Shown here: positions 45,950-56,134 of the stretch, in pieces
Layout: every line of letters starts with the position of its first letter
Numbering within the stretch: position 1 is the first letter of the stretch
Assembly (NCBI GenBank): GCA_948474755.1
Contig: CAOLHI010001314.1
Location: 930,001-994,000 of the forward strand
From: Ctenosaura bakeri
Taxonomy: Eukaryota; Chordata; Lepidosauria; Squamata; Iguanidae
Direction: 5' to 3'
DNA: 64,000 bases
Made by a program: the position numbers and the translations under genes
Notes under the pieces: model-generated
Seen by the model: the letters and a program-made list of their open reading frames with translations, nothing else
Databases searched by the model: none
Told to the model about the DNA's origin: nothing

Positions 45950-46078
45950 AGAACATAAGAAATATATTGGATCAGACTGAGAGCTTGTCTAGTGCAACCT
46001 GTTAGGACAGTGGCCAACCAGTTGCCTATAGGAATCCCATCAGCAGGATCTGAGGGCAAGTGAATCCTCACCACCTCT
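45950..46078 (+). repeat. LINE-derived tail fragment (AACATAAGAA type)
   Basis: GAACATAAGAAATATATTGG, GGATCAGACTGAGAG and CAGTGGCCAACCAGTTGCCT are typical of an abundant squamate LINE 3' tail, class uncertain (CR1/L3-like). Confidence 0.5.
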
Positions 46079-46083
46079 CTAGA

Positions 46084-46284
46084 GGTCTTTCTGCCCCACA
46101 CTGTTCTAGTGCTATTATTCCACTTTCAACATCCTGTGGAATCCTGGGGTTTGTAGTTTACTGAGGCCCAAGAGCTTTGTGGCTGAGATTTCTCAGTGCC
46201 CATCCCTAAAATGCAAACCCCAGAATTCCATAGCATGCAGAAAGTGAAACAATAGCACCAGAACAGTGTTGTGCGGAAAGGCCC
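46084..46284. mobile_element. Foldback MITE family A copy
   Basis: TGCTATTATTCCACTTTCAA, CATCCTGTGGAATCCTGGGG and the inverted arm ending GTGCGGAAAGGCCC. Arms diverged; no clean target duplication. Confidence 0.7.
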
Positions 46285-46285
46285 A

Positions 46286-46704
46286 CGGTCATTGGTTCTG
46301 TTATCAAACTGCTTTTATTGCCAAAAAGTCCCTTCTGATGTTCATTTGAAATGTACTCTTCCATCAGTTCAAACTATCAGACCTGGTCCTATCCTCTGGG
46401 GCATCAGAGAACAGGCCTGCCCCCTCCTCTGTGTGACAGTCCTTAAGGTATGCATAGAGTACCATCATGGCACCCCTCATTGTTCTCTTCACTAAGCTGA
46501 ACATGCCCAGGAACCTCAACCATTCCTCATATATTTTGATCTCTATACCTTGTGTCTTCCTTGCTGTTCTTCTGTGAATCTTCTCCAAATTGTCTATATC
46601 GCTCTTAAAATGAGGCAGAACATGTGGCCTGATCAGCACAGAATATAGGGGACAATTGATTCCTTTGACTTGGAAACAATGGCTTTGCTAGTGAAGTATA
46701 AAAT
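46286..46704 (-). mobile_element. Old CR1-related LINE, 3' part (interrupted)
   Basis: The minus-strand frame has L-I-R-P-H-V-L-P-H-F-K-S-D-I-D-N-L-E, L-G-M-F-S-L-V-K-R-T-M-R-G-A and Y-L-K-D-C-H, a diverged CR1 C-terminal region. It continues at 46904 after a SINE. Confidence 0.75.
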
Positions 46705-46711
46705 AGTATTT

Positions 46712-46896
46712 GAGAGCCAGCATGGTGTAGTGGATTGACTGGATTGATGAAGACCATGGAAACTAGAATTTGATTTGCTGCTCAGCCACAGAAACCCACT
46801 GCGTGACCTTGGGTGTGTCACACAGCACCCAGAAAAACCTGTGATAGGATTACCTTAGGGTTGTCATAAGTTGGGAATGGTCACACAACAACAAAC
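46712..46896 (+). mobile_element. Sauria SINE inserted in a CR1-related copy
   Basis: Head GAGAGCCAGCATGGTGTAGT, middle CACTGCGTGACCTTGGGTGT, tail ATAAGTTGGGAATGGTCACA and CAACAACAAAC. Exact 7-bp target duplication AGTATTT (46705-46711, 46897-46903). Confidence 0.92.
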
Positions 46897-46903
46897 AGTA
46901 TTT

Positions 46904-47135
46904 TCTTTCTTTGCTGCAACATCACCGTGCTGTAGTATTTTCAACTTATGATCTACAATAATCCCAAGGTCCCTTTTGCATGTGGTATTGCTGAGCCATG
47001 TATCCCCCATCCTATACCCGTGTATTTGCTTTTTGTGGTGCGTTTGTTTCTACTGGATTTAATTTTTTTCAATTTCTGCCCACTTTTTCAGTTTATCAAG
47101 GTCCTTTAGAATTCTGTTCCTATTTTCTAATGCAC
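46904..47135 (-). mobile_element. Old CR1-related LINE, 5' part (interrupted)
   Basis: Continues the 46286-46704 copy: the complement reads through the Q-x-x-A-A-K-K-type segment and upstream text (TATGATCTACAATAATCCCA, CAGTTTATCAAGGTCCTTTA). Confidence 0.65.
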
Positions 47136-47224
47136 CATGTTAGCCTCTTGCAGCATAAACAGGGGGAAGGTAGGGGGAGAGAAGAAGTGTTGTTGCTGCT
47201 TGTAATACTGAAGGTAATATGCAG

Positions 47225-47328
47225 CCATCCTGTCCATGCCATCAAGCTGGCTTATATGATTTTCTTATTGCCCCCTTTATCATCACAACAATCCTGTGAG
47301 ATAGGTAAGAGAGCGAGTAACTAGCTTA
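47225..47328 (-). mobile_element. MIR-like SINE, outer part (interrupted)
   Basis: CATCACAACAATCCTGTGAG then ATAGGTAAGAGAGCGAGTAA are the complement of a MIR-like SINE. The rest resumes at 47544 (AGTGAGTTTCGTGGC). Confidence 0.5.
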
Positions 47329-47330
47329 AA

Positions 47331-47543
47331 GGAGCCCTGGTGGCACAGTGGTTAAATGCCAGTACTGCAAGCCACAAGGTTGTGAGTTCAATCCTGCCCA
47401 GCTGCAAGGTTGACTCAGCCTCCCATCCTTTCGCACGTCGGTAAAATGAGTACCCAGCTTGTTGGGGGCATGTATAGAAATGTTTCGAAATACATGCTAT
47501 TTGTAAGTTGTTCGCCGCCTCGATAATAATGATAAAAAAAAAA
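47331..47543 (+). mobile_element. tRNA-derived SINE (GGTGGCACAGTGG head)
   Basis: Head GGAGCCCTGGTGGCACAGTG with box-B-like GAGTTCAATCC, body TCGGTAAAATGAGTACCCAG, and A-rich tail. Inserted into the MIR-like SINE. A second reversed tail copy is at 53262-53382. Confidence 0.75.
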
Positions 47544-47645
47544 TTACTTAGTGAGTTTCGTGGCTTCCTGAAAGCTTGAATCTGAATCTCTCAAATCCAA
47601 ATCAAAACACTCCTAACTGTTACGCCATGCTGGCTCTCTGGCTCT
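47544..47645 (-). mobile_element. MIR-like SINE, inner part
   Basis: TTACTTAGTGAGTTTCGTGG through TGTTACGCCATGCTGGCTCT, the complement of the tRNA-like head. Confidence 0.5.
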
Positions 47646-47727
47646 TTAGTTGTCACAGATAAACAAAAACCTTCTCTCTAGGGACAAGCTGGTTTGGACT
47701 ACCAGGTGCGGGAAAATAAGGCAGTCA

Positions 47728-47842
47728 TTTCCAAACTTGGACTGTCAGATGTCATCAGACTTCAATTCTCAGAAGCCCCAGCGAGCATGACCAGTAGTCA
47801 GGAGTTATGGAAGTTGTAGTGCAATAATATCTAGGAACCAAG
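47728..47842. repeat. Foldback MITE family C copy
   Basis: Arms CAGACTTCAATTCTCAGAAG and GTTATGGAAGTTGTAGTGCA in an inverted arrangement. Confidence 0.45.
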
Positions 47843-47849
47843 AACTGGG

Positions 47850-48337
47850 AAGTATTGTACTTTGAGATTGATTGTCACACTCAGTGTTTTTTTCTGAATT
47901 TGCAGAGCTAGCCACTTTGGTTCTAATCTCATCAGGTAGGTTTTTCATTTACTAACCAATTGGTATGTGCCACATTTGGGGCAGAGGAGGGAGTCAATGT
48001 TTTACAAAATCAAACATTTATTTTCTTAAAATAAGGCAGTTAAGTATTTGGAACAGATCACAAGGATTAAATGGTTCTGCAAAGGAAAAGTAAAGTCCAG
48101 GTTTTATCACTTTACCTGCTGTGCAGATACAGAAATGTCAGATGGTCTGTATCCTATAGATTCAGACATACTGTGAACCAGAGCAGTGGAGCATCTTTCT
48201 TTTGATGACTTTTCTCTTAACAAAAAGTTTTGTAGTCTCTCCAAGAGTCCTTCATTTGTTATAGCATCAGCTCTTTGGGTATATGAAAAAAGTACAATCC
48301 ACTCCCTGCAACATCTTCATTATTTGAGTATAAGTAA
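47850..48337. other. Intron, nothing recognised
   Basis: No exon or classified repeat. Confidence 0.45.
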
Positions 48338-48346
48338 AGTATAGTG

Positions 48347-48531
48347 GAGAGCCAGCATTGTGTAGTGGTTTGAGTGTTGGGCTATGATGCTGGAGACCAA
48401 GGCTCAGTTCCCTGCTCACCCATGGAAACCCACCTTGGGTGTCACAAACTCTCAGCCCAAGAAATCCCCATGATAGTTTTGTGTTACGGTCGCAATAATT
48501 TGCAAATGACTTAAAGGCACACAACATCATC
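48347..48531 (+). mobile_element. Sauria SINE with 9-bp target duplication
   Basis: Head GAGAGCCAGCATTGTGTAGT with a full tRNA-like A-box region, tail GCAAATGACTTAAAGGCACA and CAACATCATC. Exact duplication AGTATAGTG (48338-48346, 48532-48540). Confidence 0.92.
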
Positions 48532-48544
48532 AGTATAGTGGACG

Positions 48545-49130
48545 TGCTTGGAGGTTGGATCTTTACATGGAGATCAGAACAAATTTACGTACAGAAAGCA
48601 CTGGCTGAGTGTATTATAAGCAGTCAGCATTGACAAACTGTTCATGATCACACAAATATGCTGGCAGTAGGAAAAACAGTTAACACACACTGGCTGGAAT
48701 CCTGTAGGTGACATATACCAATGTAATCTGGGCTTCAGTGAGGGCATGCACTTTTTGAGACACTGTGGAGGATGGTGTTCACTATATCCTTATGTATCAT
48801 CATCCCCCTCCACTGGAATGTAGCTTCAAAGACCTGGAGCATGCTCCCCAGGCCATTTAATGGCTAGGGAGATTGCAAAGCTCCCAGACCCTGGTATTTG
48901 CAAGTTATGTGTGAAAGTACCATCCCAGCTATAAATCTGCAGCCTGGTTCCTTCCTGTAACTCCTTGGGTACTAAATGGGTGGAGGAGCATGCTTTATTT
49001 GTTTGAAGCTACCTTCTGGTAGGGAGCAGAAGGAGCCACATGCAACTATGTGGGATGGAGTGTTCTGCTCTCCCTGTGCTCTGTACATTTGTACCCACTG
49101 TGTTTCTTAAAGCTGTTTGCTCAGTGCAAA
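48545..49130. other. Intron, nothing recognised
   Basis: No exon or classified repeat. Confidence 0.45.
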
Positions 49131-49135
49131 ACTAT

Positions 49136-49316
49136 GGCCATTTCTGCACTAGACTGCTATAGCGCTATAATTCCCCTTGCAACATCCTATGGAATCCTGG
49201 GGTTTGCAGTTTCGGGAGGGGCCGGAGTGGCCCCTCCTGAAACTGCAAGCCCCAGGATTCCATAGGAAGTTGCAAGGGGAATCATAGCTCCATAACAGCC
49301 TAGTGCGGAAATGGCC
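49136..49316. mobile_element. Foldback MITE family A copy
   Basis: Left GGCCATTTCTGCACTAGACT; right end inverted as GGCCATTTCCGCACTAGGCT. Arms about nine-tenths identical. Flanks TAT/TTT are a near match to a 3-bp duplication. Confidence 0.82.
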
Positions 49317-49669
49317 TTTGGCAGTATAGTGAATATGCTTCAGCAACAGGCTAGCTAGGGTTAAAGAACAATTTAATAGCCAGCATAGTGTCATACAAGC
49401 ATAGCTCTGGGCCAGATGTGGCCTCTTAAGCCTCTTTTGCAGCCCTTGGCCTTTCTAGATTCCCTGCACTGGCCTCTTTGTGGCTGAAAAAGGGTGAATC
49501 GCTTTCTTGAAAGCCTGAAGTAGTGCAAATTCACCGGTTGCAGGGTCTGTCTGCACTATTTACCATTATAAAAACCTGTTTTTCAAAACCAGACATGTAG
49601 CCCTAGCCATCCAGGTGTTTACTTTTGGAAGTCTGTGTGGGCCCCAGACCCACTACGGTTGCCCACCCC

Positions 49670-49791
49670 AGCGTGGTGTGGTTAGAGTGTGTTGAATTCA
49701 ATTTCCAGCACAGCCATAAAGCTCGCTATGTAAAGTCACACACTTAAACTTGACACAGGGTTATTATGAAGATAAAGTCACATGAAGCAGA
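49670..49791 (+). mobile_element. tRNA-derived SINE, diverged
   Basis: CAGCGTGGTGTGGTTAGAGT head, CAGCACAGCCATAAAGCTC and CAGGGTTATTATGAAGATAA. Same type as 57718-57895. Confidence 0.55.
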
Positions 49792-49896
49792 CCTTGAAAA
49801 TGTTAATTTTTTAGGTGACCGTTCCCAGAGTGGCCATGCAGGCTTGGGGATTCTGGGATTTATGCTCCAAAAATAAGTAATATACCCAAACCCTGG
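49792..49896. repeat. Foldback MITE family B copy
   Basis: CCTTGAAAATGTTAATTTTT and the inverted GCTCCAAAAATAAGTAATAT around GGGGATTCTGGGATTTA. Confidence 0.45.
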
Positions 49897-49899
49897 ACC

Positions 49900-50600
49900 T
49901 CCAAGGGTTAATTGCTCCCTGTGTCCTTTTCTGTTGACCACCCTAACAAGAGCTGTAGTCAAGCAACATCTTGGAGGGCTACAGGGAAGTTATTTGCTGT
50001 GTTTCTTCTAGAGCTTGAAGGGTTTTTTCTTTCTCAAATTCTATACCTTGTTTTGCCTCTGCAAAAGAATGTTTTTTTGAGCTAGTAGTAGACTTGTGTC
50101 TGCTTTCAATTTTGACTACTACTATAACCCAAAGCAGGCCCTGATGGTGGAACTTGCTCCCTAGATCCTTGGAGCTTGGCCAACCATTTATTAGGCAGGA
50201 GAATCCAGAATCCAGAGCTTCCTCACAACACCTGGTATTTCCGCAAAAGCCCAGGTAGGGTAACAATATCCTCCAAAGCTTCCTTTCTTGATCCATCATA
50301 AAACAAGCTGGCAGGATATGCGTTGGATTGACCCTGGTTTGACCCTGCATAAGGCAGAGCATCTTCTCTACATAGTTTTCCAACACCTTTGGAGTAAGGA
50401 TGGGGCAGGAGTAGCTCTGCAGCTGCCTGGATCCCAATCTCCCCAGCTTCAAAATTTGGGAGAAGGGAGGCTGCATATCAAATTCACCAGTGGGAGGGAC
50501 CACCGTTTCTCTTGTGAACACTGCAAATGGGTTTCATTGAAACCCTTCTGTTGCAATATATGTATTTTTTCAGAGCATGAGAGAGATTTAAAAAACAAAA
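49900..50600. other. Intron with an unexplained 180-residue minus-strand frame
   Basis: The frame at 49979-50521 (minus) is the longest one not explained by a transposon. It has no recognisable domain and no splice or promoter context; in 64 kb one such frame can occur by chance. Confidence 0.3.
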
Positions 50601-50604
50601 AAAG

Positions 50605-50700
50605 AAGAACTACAACTCCCAGAAGTCCTGGGCATCATGGCCATTGGCCAGGCCGGCTGGAAATTCTGGGAGTTTAGTGAAAAAAGTATTTTTTCCCCAC
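50605..50700. repeat. Foldback MITE family B/C copy
   Basis: ACTACAACTCCCAGAAGTCC and the inverted GGAAATTCTGGGAGTTTAGT. Confidence 0.45.
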
Positions 50701-50794
50701 GCTCTCAGTTGTCCTATATGGGGATTAATATATAGAAAATTATGAGAAGCAACACTCCACTAGTATTGAAATTATGGGTTTCCATTGAGGAAAT

Positions 50795-51190
50795 GAGAGC
50801 CAATGTAGTATAGTAGTTTGAGTGCTGGACTATGACCCTGGAGACCAGAGTCTGATTCCCCGCTTGGCCACAGAAACCTACTGGATGACCTTGGGTGCAC
50901 CGCACACCCTCAGCCCCCCATAGTGGCAGACCTTGCAGTGTGTGGAGGGGGGACAGGTGGGGGCATGGCTATGGTGTGTGGGGTGTGGCCGCGGTGCATG
51001 GGGGCATCGCCATGGTGCATGGGGACAGGTGTGGCTATGAGCTAGGATGCCCCAAAACCATTGCAGCCTGGGGCGAAGCACCCCCCACCTCCCCATTCCT
51101 ATGCGACTGCCCCCCCCCCAAAAAACCATGATAGGTTCGCCTTTAAGGTCTCCATAAGTTGGAAACTACTTGAAGGCACACAACAGCAGC
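50795..51190 (+). mobile_element. Sauria SINE with GC-rich internal insert
   Basis: Head and middle (GAGAGCCAATGTAGTATAGT, GGATGACCTTGGGTGCAC) at 50795-50905 and tail (CCATGATAGGTTCGCCTTTA, CTTGAAGGCACACAACAGC) at 51126-51190. Between them about 215 bases of GC-rich sequence with repeated GGTGCATGGGG and GGTGTGTGG words and C-runs replace the normal 20-30 bases. Confidence 0.75.
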
Positions 51191-51194
51191 ATTT

Positions 51195-51575
51195 GGGAAA
51201 AGGGGAATCCTTAACAAGGTTGTACGCCAGTGATATGAAGTTAGAAACTCTATTCTTACTGGGGCTGAGAAGAAAGATATTGCCTGTCACAGCCTCTTGT
51301 TTCTCTCTCTTTTTCTCTTTTGTCAGTGATGGATCAAGCTCTATTTTCTGTGTGTCTGGTAATGTGTGGAATCTCAGCTGACTGAGGTTTACTGAACCGT
51401 TTATCTCTAAAGCTGAGGCACTCATTCTTTCGTGCCATGTTATGCCTCACCTGAGATCATTTTGCGGGGCAGGTATGTGAGAGGTAGTGCTTATGTACAT
51501 CTTCCACTGAGATTTCCTTGGGTCCTGCAGGAGTCTCAGCAGATGATGCCGTCAGTCTGCATTTGGCAGTGAGAA
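51195..51575. other. Intron, nothing recognised
   Basis: No exon or classified repeat. Confidence 0.45.
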
Positions 51576-51579
51576 CATA

Positions 51580-51742
51580 GGCCATTTCCGCACTAGACTG
51601 CTATAGTGCTATCATTCCACTCTCAACATCCTATGGAATCCTGGGGTTTGCAGTTTAGGGAGGGGCCTTTGAGGCTCCAGGATTCCATAGGATGTTGAGA
51701 GTGGAATAATAGCACTATTAACAGTCTGGTGCGGAAATGGCC
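51580..51742. mobile_element. Foldback MITE family A copy, shortened centre
   Basis: Left GGCCATTTCCGCACTAGACT; right end inverted as GGCCATTTCCGCACCAGACT. The right arm lacks the AACTGCAAACCC part next to the centre. Confidence 0.85.
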
Positions 51743-51889
51743 ATTGGCAGCCCCTTCTCTGATCCCCTTCTCTCCTCCAGCTTTGAAATAGCTGTTTGAG
51801 GAGGGTTGTCACAGCCCAACAAGAAAGCCCAGGATGGGGCTTTGGTTGTTGTGGAGAGAGAAAGAATACCGAGCTCTGTAACAACCCCC

Positions 51890-52100
51890 CAAAAAGAAGG
51901 AGTTATTTGCAGGCATTAGGTGGGCCTGCACTTGCATATGTCACTAATGAGATGTCAACCGTGGTGTCAGCTGCAGACTGGCCCACGTGTTCAAGGCCTG
52001 CTTGAATAAAAATGGTTTTGCCTGCTGGTGAAAGGGCAACAGAGATGGGAGTGGAGCTAGACTCCCTTAGCTGTAAGTTAGTTCCACATGTGAGGTATTT
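51890..52100 (-). mobile_element. L2-like LINE 3' fragment
   Basis: AAGGCCTGCTTGAATAAAAA and TTTGCCTGCTGGTGAAAGG then AGTTAGTTCCACATGTG, complement of the L2-type ORF end. Confidence 0.55.
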
Positions 52101-52104
52101 ATAG

Positions 52105-52875
52105 TCACCAGGTTTATAATCCTAAATAGTTGCCTGCTTCTAGATTTACTAGTACCCAAGATAACCTCTGTCAAGATATATTTTATTACCTACTACTGTA
52201 TATACCCGGTTGCCCTAGATTTTATTTTCTCATAGCTAATACTTTAGATTTGAGATCCCGTGTCTCTAATTCCACAAACTGTCTTGCCCAGTATCTGTAA
52301 CTTTTCCTCATATTCCTCAATCCAATCTGCATTCAGTTACATACAGAGGTAGGATTCCTGAGGGAATACACTACCCTCCTCCTTGCTGCTAGGCCTCATC
52401 TCCATAGCAACCGGCCTGTTCTCTTGCTGAGAATTATAAAGGCCCCTCCCTAAACTGCAAACCCCAGGATTCCATAGAATCTTCTTAGGCAGCCAATCAT
52501 ATGAGGTTTTCGCCTGGCACAGCCAATCATATGAGGTTTTCGCTGTACACAGACAATCAAACGTTGACTTTTATACATTAGAGGACCATGAGGGCCTTAT
52601 TTCCTTTGCAGTTATTGATGGCAAAACATCTTTCGTCCCCACCACCCCCATCAGAGACCCCTACCCTCACTTTACTAGGTTTACCATGAGATGGCAGATA
52701 GGTACAGCAGCATTCCACTTAGTGCAATGACTGGGAGCTGCCATTTTTGCATTGGCCCAACATGTGCCTTGAATTTTTCCGATGGGCCTCATATTTTTTT
52801 TCATGAATGGGAAAGCTAATTAATTTTCTAATATGAAAACACCTATGTTGGATCAGATTGCAGATGTTGCTTGAA
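52105..52875. other. Intron with a 30-bp tandem duplication
   Basis: Units with AGCCAATCATATGAGGTTTT at 52491 and 52521, and a decayed third start near 52551. A family A MITE half (CTAAACTGCAAACCCCAGGA) sits just upstream at 52450-52480. Confidence 0.55.
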
Positions 52876-52879
52876 AATG

Positions 52880-52971
52880 ATTATTGAATTGCACTTTCCA
52901 GAATGTTTTAATCAACATGGCTGAGATTCTGGGATTTAATAGTCCGAAATAAGTAACTTTTCCAAGCTCTA
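52880..52971. repeat. Foldback MITE family B copy
   Basis: GATTCTGGGATTTAATAGTC then AATAAGTAACTTTTCCAAGC. Confidence 0.5.
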
Positions 52972-53261
52972 GTTGAGGATCCATCTGGTATAGCATTCAG
53001 GTTCCAGCAGTACCGAGCCCAATATCTCTGACAAATCAACAAGCAAGATGTAATTGTTGCTAATATCTCAGAGCTTGACTCCTGGGAGTCTTTGTTTATC
53101 TAATCACAGTAGATAAGGGTTGTGTGTATGTATATGTATGTTTGTATGTACGTACACAGCGTTTCCTTTATTGGCGTGACTTCCATACACAAATGTGAGG
53201 TCACACAAAACCTCATGTCAAATTACATTCAGTGGATATATTGGTTGTGCAACTTTTTAAA

Positions 53262-53382
53262 TTTTTTATTTTTTTATTTATTTATTTGTATCCCACCTCT
53301 CCATATGGATCGAGGCGGCGAACAACTTACAAATAGCATGTATTTTGAAACATTTCTATACATGCCCCCAACAAGCACAGGT
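53262..53382 (-). mobile_element. tRNA-derived SINE tail (same family as 47331)
   Basis: CGAGGCGGCGAACAACTTAC then ATTTTGAAACATTTCTATAC and CATGCCCCCAACAAG are the complement of the 47331 copy's 3' half. The A-rich tail appears as a T-rich run at its left. Confidence 0.75.
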
Positions 53383-53501
53383 GCACGCACGTTGTATCCA
53401 TTGACTTTGATGGGATGGAGCATTTGCATTTTTTGTTTTAGGCAAGGGTGTCTGGAATGGAACCCTCCACGTATATGGAAGATGCACAGTATGTGTATAT
53501 T

Positions 53502-53704
53502 CACATGCCTTCAAGTCACCTGTCAACTTATGGCAACCCCATGATTTTCATAGGGTTTTCTTAGATAAGGGATAGTCAGGGTTGGTTTTGCTAGTTCCTT
53601 CTTCTGACATATAGCTTACAGCAGCTAGTATTTGTTGGTGGTCTCCCATCCAAGTACAAACCAAGGCTGACCCTGCTTAGCTTCCAAGATGAAATGGGAT
53701 CTTG
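53502..53704 (-). mobile_element. 5S-rRNA-derived SINE (5S-Sauria type)
   Basis: Complement of the tail first (TTCAAGTCACCTGTCAACTT, CATAGGGTTTTCTTAGATAA), then the 5S-like head GGTCTCCCATCCAAGTACAA and CTGCTTAGCTTCCAAGAT. Confidence 0.88.
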
Positions 53705-54061
53705 TCCATCTATTATCTGAAAATAGGTCTAACTGTTTTAAAAGAGTGAAGCCAGACTATCTATTACCTCTGTTGAGAGATCAGCTGCATTTGATCACAA
53801 GTCCTGATAAATTTTCAGTAACAATACAGCAATTTATGTATTAAATTCGACACATATTCACTGTCCCAAAAGTCCCAAAAGATGCAGTAACAAGCCAGCA
53901 CAGAACTTAATTGCATTCTGCTTGTGCTGCTCAGTAGAACTGCAACATGCAGCTTCAAAGCTCTAAATAGGGGGGAAAAAAATACAAAATAGATGCAACT
54001 GTAGTATAGAAATTCCACGACAAAGAATTTACCCTTCAGTCCGGAATACATAACTGAAAAT

Positions 54062-54296
54062 TTGTTGCTGTTGTGTGCCTTCAAGTTGTTTCAGACTTAC
54101 GGCCACCCGAAGGCCAACCTATCACAGGCTTTTCTTGATAAGACTTGTTTAGAGCTGGCCTGCCTTAGCCTTCCTGTGAGGCTGAGAGAGTGTGACTTGC
54201 CCGAGGTCACCATGGGTTTCCATGGCCAATCAGAGATTTGAATCCTGCTCTCCAAAGTCATAGTCCAAGACTCATACCGCTATACCACGCTGGCTC
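54062..54296 (-). mobile_element. Sauria SINE, full length
   Basis: Complement of tail (TGTGTGCCTTCAAGTTGTTT), middle GAGAGTGTGACTTGCCCGAG, and tRNA-like head ending CCACGCTGGCTC. Confidence 0.9.
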
Positions 54297-54402
54297 CTAT
54301 AACCACAAATACTGCTACCTTATTCGAGGTTAAAAGTGCCTGTCCAGCTCCAGCTCTTCCCTTCTTTCTGAACAAAAATAGTAAGTACAGTCCCTTCCCT
54401 AG

Positions 54403-54580
54403 GGCCATTTCCACACTGGACTATTATAGTGCTATTATTCCACTGTCAACATCCTACAGAATCCTGGGGTTTGCAGTTAAGGACAGGTCTTTGGCCCCTT
54501 CCGGAACTGCAAACCCCAGGATTCCCTAGGATGTTGACAGTGGAATAATAGCACTATTAACAATCTAGTGCGGAAATGGC
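54403..54580. mobile_element. Foldback MITE family A copy
   Basis: Left GGCCATTTCCACACTGGACT; right end inverted as GCCATTTCCGCACTAGATTG. It lies 130 bases before the tandem array and is a plausible sister copy, but the array's own element is separate. Confidence 0.85.
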
Positions 54581-54710
54581 TTGGGATGATCTCATCCATT
54601 GAGTCAAACCAATAAATTCATAGGGGTTACATTAGCAGCAACTGTTCCATTAAGCTACCAGAAGCATTTGCATTTCTGCTGTTTTCTTGTAAAACCCTTA
54701 GCTTACCTGA

Positions 54711-56130
54711 GGTCATTTCTGCACTAGACTGTTATAGTGCTATTATTCCACTTGCAACATCCTATGGAATCCTTGGGTTTGCAGTCTATGGCCATTTCCA
54801 CACTAGACTGTTATAGCGCTATGATTCCACTTGCAACATCCTATGGAATCCTGGGGTTTGCAGTCTATGGCCATTTCCACACCAGACTGTTATAGCGCTG
54901 TTATTCTACTTGCAACATCCTATGGAATCCTGGGGTTTGCAGTCTATGGCCATTTCCACACCAGACTGTTATAGCGCTGTTATTCTACTTGCAACATCCT
55001 ATGGAATCCTGGGGTTTGCAGTCTATGGCCATTTCCACACCAGACTGTTATAGCGCTGTTATTCTACTTGCAACATCCTATGGAATCCTGGGGTTTGCAG
55101 TCTATGGCCATTTCCACACCAGACTGTTATAGCGCTGTTATTCTACTTGCAACATCCTATGGAATCCTGGGGTTTGCAGTCTATGGCCATTTCCACACTA
55201 GACTGTTATAGCGCTGTTATTCTACTTGCAACATCCTATGGAATCCTGGGGTTTGCAGTCTATGGCCATTTCCACACCAGACTGTTATAGCGCTGTTATT
55301 CTACTTGCAACATCCTATGGAATCCTGGGGTTTGCAGTCTATGGCCATTTCCACACCAGACTGTTATAGCGCTGTTATTCTACTTGCAACATCCTATGGA
55401 ATCCTGGGGTTTGCAGTCTATGGCCATTTCCACACTAGACTGTTATAGCGCTGTTATTCTACTTGCAACATCCTATGGAATCCTGGGGTTTGCAGTCTAT
55501 GGCCATTTCCACACTAGACTGTTATAGCGCTGTTATTCTACTTGCAACATCCTATGGAATCCTGGGGTTTGCAGTCTATGGCCATTTCCACACCAGACTG
55601 TTATAGCGCTGTTATTCTACTTGCAACATCCTATGGAATCCTGGGGTTTGCAGTCTATGGCCATTTCCACACCAGACTGTTATAGCGCTGTTATTCTACT
55701 TGCAACATCCTATGGAATCCTGGGGTTTGCAGTCTATGGCCATTTCCACACCAGACTGTTATAGCGCTGTTATTCTACTTGCAACATCCTATGGAATCCT
55801 GGGGTTTGCAGTCTATGGCCATTTCCACACTAGACTGTTATAGCGCTGTTATTCTACTTGCAACATCCTATGGAATCCTGGGGTTTGCAGTCTATGGCCA
55901 TTTCCACACCAGACTGTTATAGCGCTGTTATTCTACTTGCAACATCCTATGGAATCCTGGGGTTTGCAGTCTATGGCCATTTCCACACTAGACTGTTATA
56001 GCGTTGTTATTCCATTTGCAACATCCTATGGAATCCTGGGGTTTGCCAAATGGCCCCTCCCGAAAACCCAGGATTCCATAGGATGTTGCAAATGGAATAA
56101 CAGCGCTATAACAGTCTAGTGCGGAAATGG
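54711..56130. repeat. Seventeen 79-bp tandem units within a foldback MITE (nascent satellite)
   Basis: Units start at 54711 and every 79 bases to 55975, exact in length. Each spans GGCCATTTCCACAC, AGACTGTTATAGCGCTG, TTATTCTACTTGCAACATCC, TATGGAATCCTGGGG and TTTGCAGTCTAT, i.e. most of the left arm of the family A MITE. The last unit runs into a single right arm (56046-56130) ending AGTCTAGTGCGGAAATGG, so the array is one MITE whose left arm has been multiplied. Interior units differ essentially at one site (ACCAG or ACTAG); the first two and the last carry private changes. Confidence 0.95.
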
Positions 56131-56134
56131 TCTA

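Noticed and set aside
46712..46790. tRNA gene in the heads of Sauria SINEs
   Set aside because: Promoter-like boxes are present but no cloverleaf is maintained and the sequence continues into a SINE body.
54711..56130. CRISPR-like array
   Set aside because: Units are contiguous 79-bp tandem repeats without variable spacers and are derived from a MITE, in a vertebrate genome.
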